Assembly (NCBI GenBank): GCA_963742305.1
Contig: CAVULN010000017.1
Coordinates: 233,518-297,517, forward strand
DNA from: Roseiarcus sp963742305
Lineage (GTDB): Bacteria; Pseudomonadota; Alphaproteobacteria; Rhizobiales; Beijerinckiaceae
Length of the DNA: 64,000 nucleotides
Direction of reading: 5' to 3'
The notes below the pieces were generated by a model that was given only the letters and a program-made list of their open reading frames with translations, had not been told where the DNA came from and did no database searches. The position numbers and the translations under genes were made by a program. This document shows positions 25,786 through 34,225 of this stretch, one piece after another. The stretch's first letter is position 1; each line of letters opens with the position of its first letter.

Positions 25786-27210
25786 CGAGCGCGTTTCCCG
25801 CTTTGCTCCGCCCAGGACGCGACCGGCGCACTGACGACATCGTCCCGCTCGAGCGTGCGCGCGACGCGCAGCGCCAGATCCTCGCGCCACGGAGGCGCGA
25901 TCACCTGCACGCCAAGCGGCAGCCCGCCGCCCGCCGTCCAGACGGGAACGGCGACGACCGGCAGGCCGATGAAGGAGATCGGCTGGGTGAAGAGACCTAT
26001 GTTCGGGCGCACCAGCATCTCCTGGCCGTCGAGCACAAACGTCTTCTGTCCGAGCCTTGGGGCGCGGCACGGGGTAGCCGGCGCGAGCAGGACATCGACC
26101 TCGCGGAACAAGGCTAGCGCCTCGGCCTGAAAGAACCGGCGGAATTTCTGCGCTTGGATGACCCAGGCGCCCGGCAGCATCGAGCCCGCGATCAGCCGGT
26201 CCCGCGCGTCGGGATCGAAATCGTGAGCGCGTGTCCGCAGCCGTTCGAGATGAAGCGCCGCGCCTTCCGCCATCGTGATGAGATAGGCAGCCGACCGCGC
26301 CACATCGGCGTGGGCGAGCTCAACGACGCGATCGGCCTTGAGCGCCCGGGCGACGGCGTCGAGCGCGGCGAAGGCGCCCGGTTCGCCGAAACGAGCGAAA
26401 TAGCCGCCGAGCCTGGCGATTCTGAGCCCCTTCGCGCCGTCCTCGAGCGCCGGCGCGACGGGTATCGCGGGCTTCTCGGCCTGCGCCGGATCCCGGCCGT
26501 CGCGGCCGAGCATAGCGTCGTAGGAGAGCGCGAGATCGGTGACGGAGCGCGCGAGAGGCCCGACGTGATCGAGGCTGGCGACGAACGGGAACGCGCCGGA
26601 GCGTGAGAGCCGGCCATATGTCGGCTTGAGGCCGAACAGGCCGCAGAAGGCGCTCGGCACGCGGATCGAGCCGTTGGTGTCGGTGCCTAACGCGATCGGA
26701 ACAAGGCCGCCAGCGACCGCTGCGCCCGATCCGCCGGACGATCCTCCGGTCATATGCTCAAGGTCATGCGGATTGCGCGACGGCCCATCATGCGTGTTCT
26801 GGCCGGTGAAGTCGTAGGCGTATTCGCCCATGTTCAGCGCGCCGACGAGGATAGCCCCGGCCGCCTCCAGACGCGCGATCAATGTCGCATCCTCTTTCGC
26901 CAGCGCGCGGCTGCGATTGATCCTGGAGCCGGCGCGCGTCGCCAGGCCCTCGATGTCGAACAGATTCTTGACCGCGAACGGGACGCCGGCGAGCGGCCCG
27001 AGGCTCTCGCCCCGCGCGCGGGCCAAGTCGATCGCGTCGGCTTTGGCAAGCGCACGCGCGCCTGTCACGTCGGTGAAGGCGCCGAGCGCGCTGTTGCGGA
27101 CTTTGACCCGGCTCAGGGCTTCCTCGCGCGATCGCGCGCGCGCTGTGGGCGCCGCTTTTCACGGCCGCTGCGATCGCCTGCGCCGATCCGTCGAGAAGCT
27201 TCGCCGTCAC
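25782..27210 (-). pseudogene. atzE: AtzE-family amidase (1-carboxybiuret hydrolase large subunit), one frameshift
   Basis: Amidase-signature enzyme with the Ser-cisSer-Lys triad: Lys in VPFAVKNLFDIEG, Ser in MTGGSSGGSGAA and Ser in GTDTNGSIRVPSA. The N-terminal VTAKLLDGSAQAIAAAVKSG starts at a GTG at 27210. The frame shifts near 27130 (IAR / EALSRVKVRNSALGAF); one surplus G in CGAGGAAGCC explains it and gives 475 residues. AtzE with AtzG hydrolyses 1-carboxybiuret in cyanuric acid degradation. The gene overlaps atzG upstream and atzH downstream by 4 bases each. Confidence 0.88.
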
Positions 27211-27397
27211 GCCGTGAACACCGGCGCGGGCTCCTCCGCGTCGTCGAGCGCAATCGAAAGCAACTTTTCCGCCTGCTGAGCGGCGATCCTCAGATGCAAC
27301 GCCGTCTCGGCGCGCAACTCCGGGAGCGAGCGCAAGGCCGAGCAACGGCGCCATCGGCGTCGATCAACGCCTCGGGATCAAAGGGTGCGGAACTCAT
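27207..27397 (-). pseudogene. atzG: AtzG-like small subunit (DUF4089), two frameshifts
   Basis: Starts MSSAPFDPEALIDA at 27397, continues in a second frame as MAPLLGLALAP and in a third as LRAETALHLRIAAQQAEKLL to EEPAPVFTA. Removing two surplus bases (near 27355 and 27322) gives a 62-residue protein, the normal size of AtzG. AtzG forms a tight complex with AtzE and is needed for its folding and activity. The stop overlaps the atzE GTG start. Both breaks sit in C/G-rich runs, which favours sequencing error. Confidence 0.8.
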
Positions 27398-27467
27398 GAC
27401 GCGCACCAATCTGAACGAAGCAGGCAGCGCCGTCCATCCGGGGATCGCACTTCCGATCCCGACGACG

Positions 27468-28991
27468 TCAATGGCCCGCCATATGGCGGCCGATCGTCGT
27501 TCGATCGGCGCCGGCGGCCTGGGTCAGATACGCGACCTTGCCGCCGGACATGACGGCGATGCGGTCGGAAAGCTCAAGAATTTCGTCGAGATCCTCCGAC
27601 ACCAGCAGCACCGCCGCGCCGCGATTGCGCTGCTCAATGATCTGCGCGCGGATGTCGGCCACGGAGGCGAAGTCGAGGCCGAAGCAGGGGTTGGCGACGA
27701 TCAGCACGTCCACGTCCTCCGAAAGCTCCCGCGCCAGCACGGCGCGCTGCACGTTGCCGCCCGAGAGATCGCGGATCTGCGTTTCGGTCGAGGGCGTCTT
27801 CACGTTGTAGCGGTCGATGAGGTCGCGCGCCTTGGCGCGCATCGGTCCGGTCGACAGCCAGAAGCCGAGCCGCGTCATCGGCGCCTTGTCGAACCGCCGG
27901 AACGCCATGTTCTCGGCGACCGACATCGTCGGCACGGTCGCGTTCTTCAGCGGCTCCTCCGGCAGGCCGAAGATCTTGAACTTGTCGAAATGGTCGCGCT
28001 TCGGCTCGAAGTCCTGGTCGCGAACGAGGATCTGCCCGAGCTTGATCGGCCGCTGGCCGGACAGGGCCTCGACCAGTTCGCTCTGCCCGTTGCCGGACAC
28101 CCCGGCGATGCCGACGATCTCGCCCGCCGCGATCTTGAGGTCGAAGCCGCTCACCGCGTCGCGCCCCTCGTCGTTCTCGGCGAACAGCCCCGCGATCTCG
28201 AGCGTCGTCCCGCTCTTCGCCGAGACCGTGCGCGCCGCGGACGGGCGCACGACCGCGTCGCCGATCATCATCGCCGCCATTTCGCGGGTCGAGACCGCGC
28301 CGACCTTGCCCCCGCCGACGCGGGCGCCGCGCCTCAGCACGGTGAAGTCGTCGCAGAACGCCTCGACCTCGCGGAACTTGTGGCTGATCATCGCGACGGT
28401 GATTTCGCCGCGGTGGGCCATGTCGCGCAGGAGCCCGAGAATCTCGTCCGCCTCTCCCGGCGTCAGCACCGAGGTCGGCTCATCGAGGATGAGAAAGCGC
28501 TGGTCGAGATAGAGCAGTTTCAGGATCTCGAGCTTCTGCTTTTCTCCCGCCGCGAGGCCCGAGACCGGCCGGTCGAGCGGCACCCGGAACGGCATCCGGT
28601 CGAGAAAGCTTTCGAGACCCTTTCGCTCCTTGCGCCAGTCGATGAACGAGGGCGCGTCGGCGCGGCTGACGACGAGATTTTCGGCCGCGGTCAGCGCCGG
28701 AACGAGGGTGAAATGCTGGTAGACCATGCCAATGCCGAGCGCCTGCGCGTCGCGCGGATTGCGCACCGTCTCTTCTTTTCCGTTGAGCACGAGCTTGCCC
28801 TTGTCGGGGACGTAGAAGCCCATGATGCATTTGACGAGCGTCGATTTGCCGGCGCCGTTTTCGCCCAGAAGAGCGTGAAACGAGCCGGCCGGAACCTCGA
28901 TCGACACGTCCTGAAGCGCGCGCAGCGCGCCGAACGACTTGCTCATGCCGATCGTTTCGAGCGAGGGCGCGCGCGCCGCTGTCGGGCTCAT
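27468..28991 (-). CDS. BMP-type (nucleoside-family) ABC transporter ATPase, duplicated domains
   Basis: The 507-residue ATPase has two nucleotide-binding domains. The first has Walker A GENGAGKSTLVK and Walker B FLILDEPTSVL, with a signature-like SGLAAGEKQKLEIL. The second has GVSGNGQSELVEAL, RDLSGGNVQRAVLAREL and VLIVANPCFGLD. This matches the YufO/NupO/RfuB class serving BMP-type importers. It overlaps the biuret hydrolase stop by ATGA. With the two permeases and the Tat-exported binding protein it makes a complete importer embedded in the ureide genes, so the cargo is likely a ureide rather than a nucleoside. Confidence 0.94.
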   Translation of the reverse strand: MSPTAARAPSLETIGMSKSFGALRALQDVSIEVPAGSFHALLGENGAGKSTLVKCIMGFYVPDKGKLVLNGKEETVRNPRDAQALGIGMVYQHFTLVPALTAAENLVVSRADAPSFIDWRKERKGLESFLDRMPFRVPLDRPVSGLAAGEKQKLEILKLLYLDQRFLILDEPTSVLTPGEADEILGLLRDMAHRGEITVAMISHKFREVEAFCDDFTVLRRGARVGGGKVGAVSTREMAAMMIGDAVVRPSAARTVSAKSGTTLEIAGLFAENDEGRDAVSGFDLKIAAGEIVGIAGVSGNGQSELVEALSGQRPIKLGQILVRDQDFEPKRDHFDKFKIFGLPEEPLKNATVPTMSVAENMAFRRFDKAPMTRLGFWLSTGPMRAKARDLIDRYNVKTPSTETQIRDLSGGNVQRAVLARELSEDVDVLIVANPCFGLDFASVADIRAQIIEQRNRGAAVLLVSEDLDEILELSDRIAVMSGGKVAYLTQAAGADRTTIGRHMAGH

Positions 28992-29665
28992 GGCATCGCC
29001 TCGATGAAGGCTGTCGAACGGCCGACGGCGCCGAATACGCCGCCCTGCATCTTGACCATCTTGAGCGCGGCCAGGTGATTGCCGTGGTCGGTCGCGCCGC
29101 AGCAGTCCTCGAGCAAAACGCATTCGAATCCGCGGTCGTTCGCTTCGCGCATCGTCGTGTGGACGCAAACATCCGTGGTGATGCCGGTCAGCGCGATATT
29201 GTCGATGCCCCGGGTCCGCAGCATGAGCTCGAGATCGGTGGCGCAGAACGAGCCCTTGCCCGGCTTGTCGATGATCGGCTCGCCCGGCAGCGGCTTCAGT
29301 TCGTCGATGATGTCCCAGCCTTTTTCGCCGCGCACGAGCACCTTGCCGCAGGGGCCGGGATCGCCGATGCCCGCGCCGATGCGCTGCGAACGCCACCGTT
29401 TGTTCGCCGGCAGGTCCGCAAGATCGGGACGGTGCCCCTCGCGCGTATGGATCACGAGATAGCCTTTGGCGCGGGCCGCGTCGAGCAGCGCCCGGATCGG
29501 TTCGATCGGCGCGCGGGTGAGCGACAGGTCGTAGCCCATTGCGTCGACATAGCCGCCCTTGCCGCAGAAATCCGTCTGCATGTCGATGACGATGATCGCC
29601 GTGTTGTCCGGCCGCCAGTCGCCATTGTAGGGCCAGGGATAGGGGTCGGCTTCGAACGTCGGCAT
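28988..29665 (-). CDS. biuH: Biuret amidohydrolase BiuH (isochorismatase-like cysteine hydrolase)
   Basis: Hydrolyses biuret to allophanate and ammonia. The 225-residue protein has the Asp-Lys-Cys triad of the isochorismatase fold: Asp in VIDMQTDFCGKGGYVD, Lys in IIDKPGKGSFCATDLE and Cys in ITTDVCVHTTMREANDRGF. Long stretches (DPYPWPYNG, THTREGHRPDLADLPANKRW, QRIGAGIGDPGPCG) match what I remember of the characterised Rhizobium BiuH. The start at 29665 is 5 bases after the formamidase stop. Product allophanate would be handled by AtzF encoded at 34226. Confidence 0.92.
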   Translation of the reverse strand: MPTFEADPYPWPYNGDWRPDNTAIIVIDMQTDFCGKGGYVDAMGYDLSLTRAPIEPIRALLDAARAKGYLVIHTREGHRPDLADLPANKRWRSQRIGAGIGDPGPCGKVLVRGEKGWDIIDELKPLPGEPIIDKPGKGSFCATDLELMLRTRGIDNIALTGITTDVCVHTTMREANDRGFECVLLEDCCGATDHGNHLAALKMVKMQGGVFGAVGRSTAFIEAMP

Positions 29666-29669
29666 GAGC

Positions 29670-30686
29670 TTACTCCGCGGCCTTCGCGAGCGCTTCGCCA
29701 TAACGGCGGGTCGGCTTGGGGAAGCCATAGGCCGCGCCGTCCTTGTGGACGACCTCGTCCTCCCACGGCAGCCGATAGCGGCCGGCGACGAGGTCCTGCA
29801 TGAACGTATAGGGACAATCGCCCGCGCCGCCCGCGACTGCGGTGAGGCCGCGATGGCCGAGCTGATAGATATTGTTCTCGACCGCCCAATATTTGCGCGC
29901 CTCGCGGATGAGATCGGGCCTCACTTCGGCGGTGATGATCTCGTCGGCGCGGCCGGTCGTCCCTTCGGCGAGGATCGAGCCGTCGAAATTGACGATCATG
30001 CCCTGCCCCATCGAGTCGAACGTGCCGTCCGACCCGCACATGCAGACGTTCGCGGTGGCCATCAGGTTCTGGAAACTGTTGGCCTGATTGGTGAAGCGCC
30101 AGGAGTCGCGGATCGGCGCGGTGTAGCCCGCGGTGCGGATCATGATCTCGGCTCCCTTATAGGCGCATTCGCGCGCCATCTCGGGGAACATGCCGTCGTG
30201 GCAGATGATCAGCGCCAGCTTCGCGCCCTTCGGCCCGTCGCACACCGGAACGCCGATGTCGCCCGGCTCCCACGGCTCGACCGGGGTCCAGGGATGCATC
30301 TTGCGATAGTAGAGCCGGAGATCGCCGGCGTCGTCGATGATGATTCCCGAATTGTAGGGGTTGCCGCCGGGATTGAACTCCATCAGCGAAAAACAGCCCC
30401 AGATGCGGTTCGCGCGGCAGGCCTGTTTGAACGCTGCGACCTCCGGCCCGTCGAGCGAGCACAGGATCGCGGGGTTCATGTCCATCGACAGGCCGTGCAG
30501 CGAATATTCGGGGAAGACGACGAGGTCCATGGTCGCCATGTTGCGGCGCGCCTTGCCGACCATCGCGACGATCGTCTCGGTCTGCGCCGCGAGATCCTTC
30601 GGCGTGACGACGACCGGCAATTGCAATTGCACGACGCCGATCACCACGCCGCTCGGAGATTTGTTGAGGCCGCCAAGCCCGCTCAT
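29670..30686 (-). CDS. amiF: Formamidase AmiF (nitrilase superfamily)
   Basis: Hydrolyses formamide to formate and ammonia in the cytoplasm. The 338-residue protein shows the nitrilase Glu-Lys-Cys triad: Glu in VVFPEYSLHGL, Lys in YYRKMHPW and Cys in IICHDGMFPE. It also has the AmiF-specific ends (N-terminal SGLGGLNKSPSGVVIGVVQL, C-terminal LPWEDEVVHKDGAAYGFP). It adds a further small-amide nitrogen source to the operon. It is 60 bases downstream of the permease and 5 bases upstream of biuH. Confidence 0.93.
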   Translation of the reverse strand: MSGLGGLNKSPSGVVIGVVQLQLPVVVTPKDLAAQTETIVAMVGKARRNMATMDLVVFPEYSLHGLSMDMNPAILCSLDGPEVAAFKQACRANRIWGCFSLMEFNPGGNPYNSGIIIDDAGDLRLYYRKMHPWTPVEPWEPGDIGVPVCDGPKGAKLALIICHDGMFPEMARECAYKGAEIMIRTAGYTAPIRDSWRFTNQANSFQNLMATANVCMCGSDGTFDSMGQGMIVNFDGSILAEGTTGRADEIITAEVRPDLIREARKYWAVENNIYQLGHRGLTAVAGGAGDCPYTFMQDLVAGRYRLPWEDEVVHKDGAAYGFPKPTRRYGEALAKAAE

Positions 30687-30746
30687 CGTCGCTGTCCCTT
30701 GAGCATCGCGCGCTCCGCGCCCTTCCCGTCCGCCCGCCGTCCGCGG

Positions 30747-31643
30747 TCACTTCGCGATCGACAGTTCGCCCGGCATGTCGCGGGCCGAATGCTTGGCGCT
30801 CGACGTCGCGATCATGATGCCGAGCGTCAGGATGTAGGGCGCGGCGTTGAAGAAATAATAGCCCTGGGTGACGCCGATCGACTGCAGCGACGGGCCGATC
30901 GCGCCCGCCGCGCCGAAGAGAAGCGCCGCCGCGATACAGCGCAGCGGGTCCCAGCGGGCGAAAATGACCAGCGCCACCGCCATGAGGCCCTGCCCGGAGC
31001 TCAGGCCCTGGTTCCAGGAGCCCGGATAGGAAAGGGACAGGAACGCTCCGCCGACGCCGGCGGCGAAGCCGCCGACCGTCGTGGTCATGAGACGCACGAA
31101 ATTGACCGAAATGCCCATGGCGCGCGCGGCCGCGGCGCTGTCGCCGACAGTCCGCACCACCAGGCCCCAGCGGGTGTTGCGCAACGCCCACGCCATCGCG
31201 AGCGCGAGCGCGATGCCGATGAAGAACAGCGGATTGACCTGGAGCGCGCTCTTCAGGCTCGGGCTCCCGCTCCAGAATCCGAGCGGGATCGAGGCGAGCC
31301 TCGGCGCCTCGGGCTGGATATAGGGCTTGCCGAAGAAGAAGGCGACGCCGACGCCGAACAGCATCATCGCGATCCCGACCGCGACGTCGTTCACGCGCGG
31401 CAGGCCGCAGATGGACCCGTGCATGGCCCCGAGCGCCGAGCCCGCGACGCCGGCCGCGAGAACGCCGATCCAGGGATTGCCGGTGTGATAGGAGGCGGCG
31501 TAGGCGACCATCGCGCCAAGCACCAGCGTGCCCTCGAGGCCGAGATTCACCCGGCCCGATTTTTCGGTGAGGCACTCGCCGAGCGAGACGAACATGAACG
31601 GCGTCGAGACCCGGATCGCGCCGCCGAGCATCGCGATCAGCAC
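30747..31643 (-). CDS. BMP-type ABC transporter permease (second permease)
   Basis: The 298-residue polytopic inner-membrane protein of the BPD_transp_2 fold contains STPFMFVSLGECLTEKSGRV and NLGLEGTLVLGAMVAYAASY, the landmark of this class. Also present are GSICGLPRVNDVAVGIAMML and about eight hydrophobic segments. It pairs with the permease encoded just upstream. The GTG start at 31643 lies shortly after that gene's stop; no better start exists in frame. Confidence 0.92.
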   Translation of the reverse strand: MLIAMLGGAIRVSTPFMFVSLGECLTEKSGRVNLGLEGTLVLGAMVAYAASYHTGNPWIGVLAAGVAGSALGAMHGSICGLPRVNDVAVGIAMMLFGVGVAFFFGKPYIQPEAPRLASIPLGFWSGSPSLKSALQVNPLFFIGIALALAMAWALRNTRWGLVVRTVGDSAAAARAMGISVNFVRLMTTTVGGFAAGVGGAFLSLSYPGSWNQGLSSGQGLMAVALVIFARWDPLRCIAAALLFGAAGAIGPSLQSIGVTQGYYFFNAAPYILTLGIMIATSSAKHSARDMPGELSIAK

Positions 31644-31664
31644 CGTGACGATAGGCGGGCTCGT

Positions 31665-32808
31665 TCATGTCCGGCTCCGCTCGCCGGGGGGCTTGAAGAT
31701 GGAAAAGCGTCCGTAAAGCGTCTCCGAGGTCAGGAGCACGACGAAAATGAGGCCTTGGAGTACCAGGACCGTCGCGTCCGGCAGGCCCATCCGCCGCTGA
31801 ATGAGGCCGCCCGAGGCGACCAGTCCGCCAAGCAGAATGGCGACCGGGGGAATGGCGAGCGGATTGTGCCGGGCGAGGAACGAGACGAGGATCCCTGTGA
31901 AGCCATAGCCGGCGGCGAGCGAAGCGTTGGCGCGCCCCTGGATCGCCGCGACCTCGAAAAATCCCGCAAGCCCCGCGCAGGCCCCCGCGATCGCGGAGCA
32001 GGCGACGATCAGCTGCCCGACCGGCAGCCCCTGCGCGAGGGCGGCGCGAAAGTTTCCTCCCGTCACCCGCGCCGCGAAGCCGAAGGTCGTGCGCGTCATG
32101 AGGACATAGAGGCCGATGCAGAGCGCAAGGCCGAACACGATTCCCCAGTGGACCTCGGTGCCGGGAATCGTTCCGACCATGTAGGCCTTGCCGAGCGGCT
32201 TGGTCGACGGCTTGTTGGGATCCGAGAGGTCGCGCAGCGCGCCTTCGACGAAGAAGTTCATGATCGCAATGCCGATATAGGTCAGAAGCAGCGACGAGAT
32301 CGTCTCGTTGACCCCGCGCGCATAGCGCAGGAAGCCGGCGAGGCCGACCCAGAAGCCGCCGACTGCCATCCCGACCAGCGCCATGACGATCAGGGTCGGC
32401 ATCGGCGGGACGTGGCCGAGCATCGGAATCGCCACCACCGCCGAAGCGAAGCCGCCGAGCACCAGCGCTCCTTCGCCGCCGATCATGATGAGGCCGATCC
32501 GCGCAGGGATCGCGACCGCGAGCGCGGTCAGGATCAGGGGCGCCGAGCGCTGCAGGGTGTTCTGCACCGAGAACGAGGTGCCGAAGCCGCCCCGCCAGAC
32601 ATAGGAGACGAAATCGACCGGCGACTTGCCGATCGCCATCAGAAAGATCGCGAACAGCGCGGCCGCGATCAGGAGCGCGACGAGCGGGATGACGACATAT
32701 TCGGAATTGGCGCGAAACCGCACGGCGAAGTCAGAGCCCGCCGCCGGCGTTGCGGCGGGACTCGACGATGCCGCCCGGGGCGCCGGTCGCGAGAGGCGCG
32801 TTCGACAC
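31665..32808 (-). CDS. BMP-type ABC transporter permease (first permease), probable N-terminal frameshift
   Basis: Polytopic permease of about 352 residues from a GTG at 32723, with RIGLIMIGGEGALVLGGFAS (class landmark), RYARGVNETISSLLLTYIGI and GYGFTGILVSFLARHNPLA. The reading just upstream, from a GTG at 32808 (SNAPLATGAPGGIVESRRNA), looks like its true cytoplasmic N-terminus and has a ribosome site (GGGGAAG). It falls in the next frame by one surplus base in the GGCGGCGGGCTC run near 32765. The full gene would start 17 bases after the binding-protein stop, as expected in this operon. Confidence 0.88.
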
Positions 32809-32825
32809 CGGCTCTTCCCCGCTTT

Positions 32826-33944
32826 TCAGGTCGTCGAGCCGACCACGCCCTCGAGAAGATAATCCATCTTGTCGAGGTAAGGATCGAGATTGCCATAAGT
32901 CTTGTCGATCACGACCTTGCCGGTCTTGTTGTCCTTGAGCGGGCCGACATAGATCGGCTTGCCGCCCTTGAGCCCCTCGATGGCGGCGAGCGCCGCCTTT
33001 TTCGCAGGCTCCGTCGCCGCCGCGCCGAACGGCGTGTTCTGGACATAGTCGACCTCGTATCCGCCGACGAGGAAGTTCGGCAGCGGCTTGCCCTCGGCGA
33101 GATCGGTGGCGTAGCCCTTGTAGATCGTGATCCACTTGTATTCCGCGCCGGTGATGAAGCCCTTGGGCGCGAGCGGCGCCTGGCTCGCGTTGTGGCCGCA
33201 GCTCATCACGCCGCGCTTTTCGGCCGTCTCGATCACCACTTTCGGCCCGTCGACATGGCAGGTGATGACGTCGCAGCCGGCGTCGACCAGGGCGTTGGCC
33301 GACTCGGCCTCTCTCACCGGCATCGACCAGTCGCCGGTGAAAATGACCCGCACCGTCGCCTTCGGGTTGACCGAGCGCGCCCCGAGCAGGACCGAATTGA
33401 TGTTGCTGAGCACGCTCGCGATCGGCTTCGCCGCCACGAAGCCGATCTTGTTGGTCTTGGTGCACAGTCCCGCGGCGACGCCGTTCACATAGTGGGCCTG
33501 GTTGAGATAGCCGAAGTAGGAGCCGGCGTTCTTCGGATCGGTGTCCTTGTTCCACAGCGGCGCGGCATGGCGGAACTGGACGTCGGGATATTTTTTCGCG
33601 AGGTCGAGCACGAACGGCTTGTAATAACCGAACGACGTCGCCAGGATGAGGCCAGCGCCATCGAGATTGATCATCGATTCCATCGACTTCGAGACGGCGT
33701 CAGTCTCCGGAACGTTCTCTTCCTCGACGACCTTGACCCCCGGCACTTCCTTGAGCGACTTGATCGCGACCGCGTGCGCCTGGTTCCAGCCGAAATCGTC
33801 GCGCGCGCCGACGTAGACGACGCCGACCGTCAGATCCGCGGCCGCGAAAACGCGCTGAATCGCGCCGAGATTGAGCGTCGCGCCCGCAGCGCCGAGGGCC
33901 GCGGACTTCAGGAGATTGCGGCGAGTGAATTCCGTTGGTGACAT
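32826..33944 (-). CDS. BMP-family ABC transporter substrate-binding protein, Tat-exported
   Basis: The 372-residue periplasmic binding protein has a Tat leader (TRRNLLKSAALGAAGATLNL). The mature domain has the BMP/PnrA-like fold: VGVVYVGARDDFGWNQAHA, LILATSFGYYKPF and KIGFVAAKPIASVLSNINS. The Med/BMP family usually binds nucleosides. Here the gene heads an operon with two permeases, an ATPase, formamidase, BiuH and AtzGEH, so it probably binds a ureide or amide. The start ATG at 33944 is preceded by GAGGACG. Confidence 0.93.
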   Translation of the reverse strand: MSPTEFTRRNLLKSAALGAAGATLNLGAIQRVFAAADLTVGVVYVGARDDFGWNQAHAVAIKSLKEVPGVKVVEEENVPETDAVSKSMESMINLDGAGLILATSFGYYKPFVLDLAKKYPDVQFRHAAPLWNKDTDPKNAGSYFGYLNQAHYVNGVAAGLCTKTNKIGFVAAKPIASVLSNINSVLLGARSVNPKATVRVIFTGDWSMPVREAESANALVDAGCDVITCHVDGPKVVIETAEKRGVMSCGHNASQAPLAPKGFITGAEYKWITIYKGYATDLAEGKPLPNFLVGGYEVDYVQNTPFGAAATEPAKKAALAAIEGLKGGKPIYVGPLKDNKTGKVVIDKTYGNLDPYLDKMDYLLEGVVGSTT

Positions 33945-34225
33945 CACGTCCTCATGCGTCGATGGGCTCGGGCGGGGCGGCCGCCAACCCGGATGTCGTT
34001 CGTTTTGCAAGCTCCATGCCGCGCTGTCCCGCTTGACGTTACTGGAGTTTGCCGCCTCATCTTTCGGCGCCTCGCCCGAATGTTAAGCGCAAAGCGCCCA
34101 GCTTTTCCGCCGCCCTTGAGCCTGGCTCAGGCAATCGCCGCCGGCCGGATTTGCCCGCCTTTTGCTTTCGTTGGATGCTGATGGCGCACGGCACGCGACG
34201 ACGCCGGGCGAGGGACCTTGATTTG
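33945..34225. promoter_or_regulatory. Divergent control region of the ureide island
   Basis: The 281 bases separate the importer/hydrolase operon (minus) from atzF (plus), so both promoters lie here. I looked for a sigma-54 GG-N10-GC element and for LysR-type dyads and saw none I would defend. No regulator gene is encoded in the island itself. Confidence 0.35.

Noticed and set aside
26754..29078. 774-codon plus-strand reading
   Set aside because: Antisense to atzE and the ABC ATPase, both with full motif sets on the minus strand.
29664..33941. A 1425-codon plus-strand reading across the ureide operon
   Set aside because: Arg/Asp/His-rich, no domain, and exactly antisense to formamidase, two permeases and the BMP binding protein. 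Such long antisense readings are typical of very GC-rich DNA.
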